In this document: piece after piece, positions 16,177 to 18,980 of the stretch
How positions within the stretch are numbered: position 1 is the stretch's first letter
How the letters are laid out: each line of letters opens with the position of its first letter
Program-made: the position numbers and the translations under genes
Notes under the pieces: model-generated
What the model was told of the DNA's origin: nothing
What the model saw: only the letters and a program-made list of their open reading frames with translations
The model's database searches: none
Source of the DNA: Bacteroidales bacterium
GTDB lineage: Bacteria; Bacteroidota; Bacteroidia; Bacteroidales; VadinHA17
Direction of reading: 5' to 3'
DNA length: 18,980 nucleotides
Assembly (NCBI GenBank): GCA_029935275.1
Contig: JAOZKQ010000009.1
Span: 1 to 18,980, forward strand

Positions 16177-16560
16177 ATGAGAAAAAAAATTATTAAAACA
16201 TCAGGAGCCCCTGGAGCTATTGGTCCTTATAGCCAGGCAGTTGAGGCAGGTGGAACTTTGTATATTTCCGGACAAATTCCAATGGATCCTGAAACGGGTA
16301 AAATTGTTGAAGGTGGAATCCGTGAGCAAACCGAACGTGTTTTAAAAAATATTAAAATTATATTGTCTTCTGCCGGTTATAGGAAGAGGGATGTTGTAAA
16401 ATCCACTTGCTTGCTTGATGATATGAATAATTTCCAGGAGATGAATGAAGTTTATGGTGCATTTTATTCGGAGGAGCCACCTGCCAGAGCAGCTTATGAA
16501 GTCTCTAAATTACCTGCAGGGGTTAAGATAGAAATAGAAACTATTGCTGTTAAAGGATAA
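16177..16560 (+). CDS. ridA: RidA-family reactive enamine/imine deaminase
   Basis: A 127-residue, full-length member of the Rid (YjgF/YER057c/UK114) family. RidA hydrolyses reactive 2-aminoacrylate and related enamine/imine intermediates released by PLP enzymes such as serine/threonine dehydratase, protecting other PLP enzymes. Sequence marks are AIGPYSQAV (Y18), YISGQIPMDP (S31), the family pattern PPARAAYEVSKLP with catalytic R104, and E119 in KIEIETIAV. The position of the E. coli active-site Cys107 is Tyr107 here, which occurs in the family. It acts in the cytoplasm as a trimer. It probably reads through from lptD, since the 84-base gap shows no clear promoter, but there is no functional link to LptD. 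It ends at a shared terminator convergent with rplI. Confidence 0.93.
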   Translation: MRKKIIKTSGAPGAIGPYSQAVEAGGTLYISGQIPMDPETGKIVEGGIREQTERVLKNIKIILSSAGYRKRDVVKSTCLLDDMNNFQEMNEVYGAFYSEEPPARAAYEVSKLPAGVKIEIETIAVKG

Positions 16561-16580
16561 GCCTAAGAAATTTATTTCAT

Positions 16581-16610
16581 AAAAAAAGCCCCGTTTTCGG
16601 GGCTTTAAAT
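16581..16610 (-). terminator. terminator between convergent rplI and ridA
   Basis: A perfect 9-bp hairpin pairs AAAGCCCCG (16585-16593) with CGGGGCTTT (16598-16606) across a TTTT loop. On the minus strand it is followed by a run of T (complement of the A-run from 16581), ideal for ending the ribosomal operon. On the plus strand the trailing TTTAAAT is weaker but could also stop ridA transcripts. Confidence 0.88.
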
Positions 16611-16626
16611 ACTGTATAGAGCTTTA

Positions 16627-17073
16627 CTATTCTGAAAATACTTCAAAGTCAATTTCAACTGATACCTCTTTATGCAGCTTAATGCTTGCTTTATAGGTAC
16701 CCACTGTTTTGATCTGATCAGCAGGCATGGAGATGTATTTTCTGTCGATATGAAAACCGTCTTTCGCCAGTACTTCTGCCAACTGAATATTATTTACAGA
16801 ACCAAAAATTTTCCCTGCAGTACTGGTTTTTGCACCAATTTTAAGAGAAACCTTCTCTAACTTAGCAGCAACTTCCATTGCCTCATTCTTGATTTTCTCT
16901 TCTTTGTGAGCCCTTTGTTTCTGGTTCTCAGTATGAATTTTAACGGCAGATCCTGTAGCTTGAATAGCCATTCCTTTTGGGATAAGATAGTTACGGGCAT
17001 ACCCGTCTTTAACATTTACAATGTCATTTTTATACCCTAATGATGGTAGATCTTGTTTTAATATAATTTCCAT
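16627..17073 (-). CDS. rplI: 50S ribosomal protein bL9
   Basis: A 148-residue, full-length bL9. The N-terminal rRNA-binding domain reads MEIILKQDLPSLGYKNDIVNVKDGYARNYLIPKGMAIQAT, with the family's GYARNYLIP signature. A connecting alpha-helix (about 50-80, rich in Lys/Glu) leads to the C-terminal domain (SVNNIQLAEVLAKDGFHIDRKYI). bL9 binds 23S rRNA near the L1 stalk and helps suppress frameshifting. The start is 13 bases after the rpsR stop. AGGAG overlaps that stop and lies 10 bases before the ATG, an unusually clear Shine-Dalgarno for this genome. Third gene of the rpsF-rpsR-rplI operon. Confidence 0.97.
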   Translation of the reverse strand: MEIILKQDLPSLGYKNDIVNVKDGYARNYLIPKGMAIQATGSAVKIHTENQKQRAHKEEKIKNEAMEVAAKLEKVSLKIGAKTSTAGKIFGSVNNIQLAEVLAKDGFHIDRKYISMPADQIKTVGTYKASIKLHKEVSVEIDFEVFSE

Positions 17074-17086
17074 AATATATCTTCTC

Positions 17087-17356
17087 CTATTTTAGCATAT
17101 CTGTAACGTATGGTAGCAAAGCCAGATGACGTGCCCTTTTAACTGCAGTAGCAATTTTTCTCTGGTATTTTAAGGATGTTCCTGTAATTCGTCTGGGAAG
17201 TATTTTACCTTGTTCATTCAGGAATTTTCTAAGAAAGACCGGATCTTTGTAATCAATATATTTAATTCTGTTTTTCTTAAACCGGCAATATTTCTTTTTC
17301 TTTACATCAACTGACACAGGGGTCAGGTATCTGATAGTATTAGTATTTTGGGCCAT
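17087..17356 (-). CDS. rpsR: 30S ribosomal protein bS18
   Basis: An 89-residue bS18 with the conserved core KKKKYCRFKKNRIKYIDYKD and GKILPRRITGTSLKYQRKIA, ending ARHLALLPYV. It binds 16S rRNA on the platform as a pair with bS6; in Bacteroidota it forms, with bS6 and bS21, the pocket that holds the 16S 3' tail and hides the anti-Shine-Dalgarno. Its ATG directly abuts the rpsF stop (TAAATG). It has a strong GGAGG 8 bases upstream, inside the end of rpsF, which is rare here and suggests special translational control. The other operon genes flank it tightly. Confidence 0.97.
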   Translation of the reverse strand: MAQNTNTIRYLTPVSVDVKKKKYCRFKKNRIKYIDYKDPVFLRKFLNEQGKILPRRITGTSLKYQRKIATAVKRARHLALLPYVTDMLK

Positions 17357-17713
17357 TTAATTTTCCTCCACTTTTAGTTCGTTTTTAGCTTTATTTTTTT
17401 TCTTATCACTGTAGGCTACAGCATATTTGTCCATTCTGAAAGTTAGGAACCGGAGGATTTTTTCATCACGTCGGTACTCGGTTTCCAGCCTGGCAATTAA
17501 TTGGCCTTCAGACTTGAACTCAATAAGGTAATAAAAGCCTGTTGATTTTTTCTGTATTGGGTAGGCTAATTTCTTTAGTCCCCAGTTTTCTTCATGAATA
17601 ATCTCACCGCCATTGTCGGAGATGATCTTCTTGAATTTTTTTACCGCTTCCTTCATCTGAGTGTCAGACAAAATGGGAGTTGAAATGAAAACGGTTTCAT
17701 ACTGATTTAACAT
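17357..17713 (-). CDS. rpsF: 30S ribosomal protein bS6
   Basis: A 118-residue bS6. It starts MLNQYETVFISTPILSDTQ and contains the family-typical IIHEENWGLKKLAYPIQKKSTGFYYLIEF followed by a strand reading DEKILRFLTFRMDKYA. A lysine/glutamate-rich tail follows, as in many Bacteroidota. It pairs with bS18 on the 30S platform. First gene of the operon, behind a well-formed promoter at 17753-17784 with a leader of about 30 bases. Unlike rpsR and rplI it has no Shine-Dalgarno (the leader is A/T-only near the ATG). There is no ssb gene in the operon, as is usual for this phylum. Confidence 0.97.
   Translation of the reverse strand: MLNQYETVFISTPILSDTQMKEAVKKFKKIISDNGGEIIHEENWGLKKLAYPIQKKSTGFYYLIEFKSEGQLIARLETEYRRDEKILRFLTFRMDKYAVAYSDKKKNKAKNELKVEEN
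17362..17370 (-). promoter_or_regulatory. Shine-Dalgarno of rpsR
   Basis: On the minus strand GTGGAGG is followed by eight A/T bases and the rpsR ATG. GGAGG pairs with the anti-Shine-Dalgarno CCTCC. Apart from rplI, no other start in this window has such an element. Confidence 0.75.
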
Positions 17714-17752
17714 AATTTAAACAATTTTTATTAGTAATAATAATTTGGGCTG

Positions 17753-17784
17753 CAAAAATAGACTTTTTATTAGGTATATCAAAA
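17753..17784 (-). promoter_or_regulatory. promoter of the rpsF-rpsR-rplI operon
   Basis: On the minus strand TTTTG (complement of 17780-17784), a 19-base spacer (17761-17779), then TATTTTTG (17753-17760). This is a full match to the Bacteroidota primary sigma consensus (TTTG, N19-21, TAnnTTTG). The predicted start lies about 30 bases before the rpsF ATG. Confidence 0.85.
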
Positions 17785-17890
17785 TATAATTATCTGAAAT
17801 TTTGTAAGTTTTAATATAGAATTCATAAATATGCTTAAATAGCTGCTAAATCAGGTGATGGAATCAATCTTTTCCATATATGGGATTGTG

Positions 17891-17941
17891 TACAACTTTC
17901 TTAGAAAGTTTCTTTCTGATTCTGTATCTTTGTAAGTTGTA
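17891..17941. promoter_or_regulatory. dnaX promoter region with overlapping dyads
   Basis: A plus-strand -7 box TATCTTTG lies at 17925-17932, about 57 bases before the dnaX ATG. A 17-base perfect dyad AACTTTCT-T-AGAAAGTT (17894-17910) covers the -33 area. A further CTTTCT (17912-17917) makes a second dyad with AGAAAG (17903-17908). An outer pair TACAACTT (17891-17898) and AAGTTGTA (17934-17941) brackets the whole promoter. The layout looks like an operator. Confidence 0.5.
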
Positions 17942-17988
17942 TATAATGCCTGATTTTATTAATTTAATAACAATGGGATAATTAAGAG

Positions 17989-18980
17989 ATGGAGAATTTT
18001 ATTGTATCAGCCCGTAAATACCGTCCTGTAACTTTTGATTCCGTAATAGGTCAGGGTAATGTTACATTTACCCTTAAGAATGCTATAAAGTCAAATCATC
18101 TGACCCATGCATATCTTTTTTGTGGTCCCCGGGGTGTAGGGAAGACTACCTGCGCAAGAATCCTTGCAAAAACCATTAACTGTAGCAATATTACTGAAAA
18201 TGTTGAGGCCTGCGATCAATGTGAATCCTGTAAAGCATTTAATGAGTCCAGGTCATTTAATATTCATGAACTGGATGCTGCCTCAAATAATTCAGTAGAT
18301 GATATCCGGAACCTTATTGACCAGGTAAGGATTCCGCCTCAGGTGGGAAAATATAGTATTTATATAATTGATGAGGTTCATATGCTCTCCGCACAGGCAT
18401 TCAATGCTTTTCTGAAAACACTGGAAGAGCCACCAGAGCATGCTATTTTTATACTTGCAACTACAGAAAAACATAAGATTATACCAACCATCCTGTCGCG
18501 TTGCCAGATCTTTGATTTTAATCGTATCAAGGTAAATGATATTGTAGCCCGTTTACAATATGTTGCTGATAAGGAGAATGTTAAAGTTGAACCTGATGCA
18601 ATACATATTATAGGACAAAAAGCTGATGGTGCAATGAGGGATGCACTTTCTATTTTTGATCAGATTGTGAGTTTTTCAGGTAACTCGATGAGTTATAAGA
18701 ATGTAATTGAAAACCTGAATGTGCTTGACTATGATTACTATTTCAGGTTGGTAGAGTCTTTTCTCGAAGGAGATTTTTCAGGAAGTTTACTTATGCTGGA
18801 TGAAATTATGCTTAAGGGTTTTGATCCGCATCACCTGATTACCGGGCTCAGTAGCCATTTTAGGGATATTCTGGTTTGTAAAGATAAGGAGACCATTCAA
18901 TTACTTGAAGCAGGAGCTAGTTTTCGTGAACGCTATCTGAATCAGGCTCAAGCCTGTTCGGTTTCATTTATTTTTAAATC
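17989..18980 (+). CDS. dnaX: DNA polymerase III subunit gamma/tau (3' end outside window)
   Basis: The clamp-loader AAA+ subunit that loads the beta sliding clamp for DNA polymerase III. The first 330 residues are in the window, from the ATG at 17989. Visible are the N-terminal RKYRPVTFDSVIGQ, Walker A GPRGVGKT at 46-53, a zinc-binding Cys set at C65, C75, C78 and C81, Walker B IIDEVHML at 126-133, sensor 1 ATTE at 157-160, and the SRC motif (S170-R171-C172) whose Arg reaches across the subunit interface. After the AAA+ core the helical collar domain begins at about residue 240 and runs off the edge. The C-terminal tau-specific part cannot be judged. It is divergent from rpsF with a 275-base spacer between the starts. 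Confidence 0.97.
   Translation, partial: MENFIVSARKYRPVTFDSVIGQGNVTFTLKNAIKSNHLTHAYLFCGPRGVGKTTCARILAKTINCSNITENVEACDQCESCKAFNESRSFNIHELDAASNNSVDDIRNLIDQVRIPPQVGKYSIYIIDEVHMLSAQAFNAFLKTLEEPPEHAIFILATTEKHKIIPTILSRCQIFDFNRIKVNDIVARLQYVADKENVKVEPDAIHIIGQKADGAMRDALSIFDQIVSFSGNSMSYKNVIENLNVLDYDYYFRLVESFLEGDFSGSLLMLDEIMLKGFDPHHLITGLSSHFRDILVCKDKETIQLLEAGASFRERYLNQAQACSVSFIFK

Noticed and set aside
1..18980. Mobile elements, CRISPR arrays, tRNA genes, defence or toxin-antitoxin modules
   Set aside because: Scanned on both strands; no transposase or integrase frames, spaced direct repeats, tRNA cloverleaf with conserved TTCGA loop, or small toxin/antitoxin pairs were seen.

Overview
The window reads as an ordinary chromosomal housekeeping stretch from a Bacteroidota bacterium, probably class Bacteroidia. 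The evidence is low G+C, spacers with Bacteroidota-type -7 promoter boxes (TAnnTTTG), start codons almost all without Shine-Dalgarno sequences, and family-typical proteins: a DUF2027-Smr protein, a Bacteroidota-type LptD, an amidase with a SPOR-like tail, and a long-form QueA. I see no IS elements, phage genes, CRISPR arrays, tRNAs or toxin modules, and no convincing undescribed multi-gene system.

Layout. 1-1148 (-): queA, cut by the left edge. 1290-2336 (+): DUF2027-Smr protein. 2565-2927 (+): stand-alone receiver-domain response regulator. 2971-3345 (+): RNase P RNA gene rnpB with promoter box and terminator. 3455-4099 (+): unknown secreted protein. 4201-5100, 5139-8231 and 8407-9129 (all -): a secreted protein with two DUF302-like halves, a large Asp-box beta-propeller protein, and a LolA-like periplasmic protein. 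9435-10865 (-): dnaA. 11217-12182 and 12213-13325 (-): an MCE/MlaD-like protein and an N-acetylmuramoyl-L-alanine amidase, likely one operon. 13459-16092 (+): lptD, followed by ridA at 16177-16560. 16627-17713 (-): the rpsF-rpsR-rplI operon. 17989 to the right edge (+): dnaX, incomplete.

Themes. Envelope biogenesis (LptD, MCE protein, amidase, LolA-like protein) sits among information-processing genes (dnaA, dnaX, ribosomal proteins, RNase P RNA, QueA). The divergent amidase/lptD spacer and the queA/Smr spacer carry the control regions of those pairs.

Most worth a second look: strong Shine-Dalgarno sequences at rpsR and rplI only, in an organism whose other genes lack them; lptD having no ATG or GTG start; a 36-bp perfect A/T palindrome and a second dyad upstream of dnaA; overlapping dyads on the dnaX promoter; and two lone cysteines in LptD that could form one disulfide.
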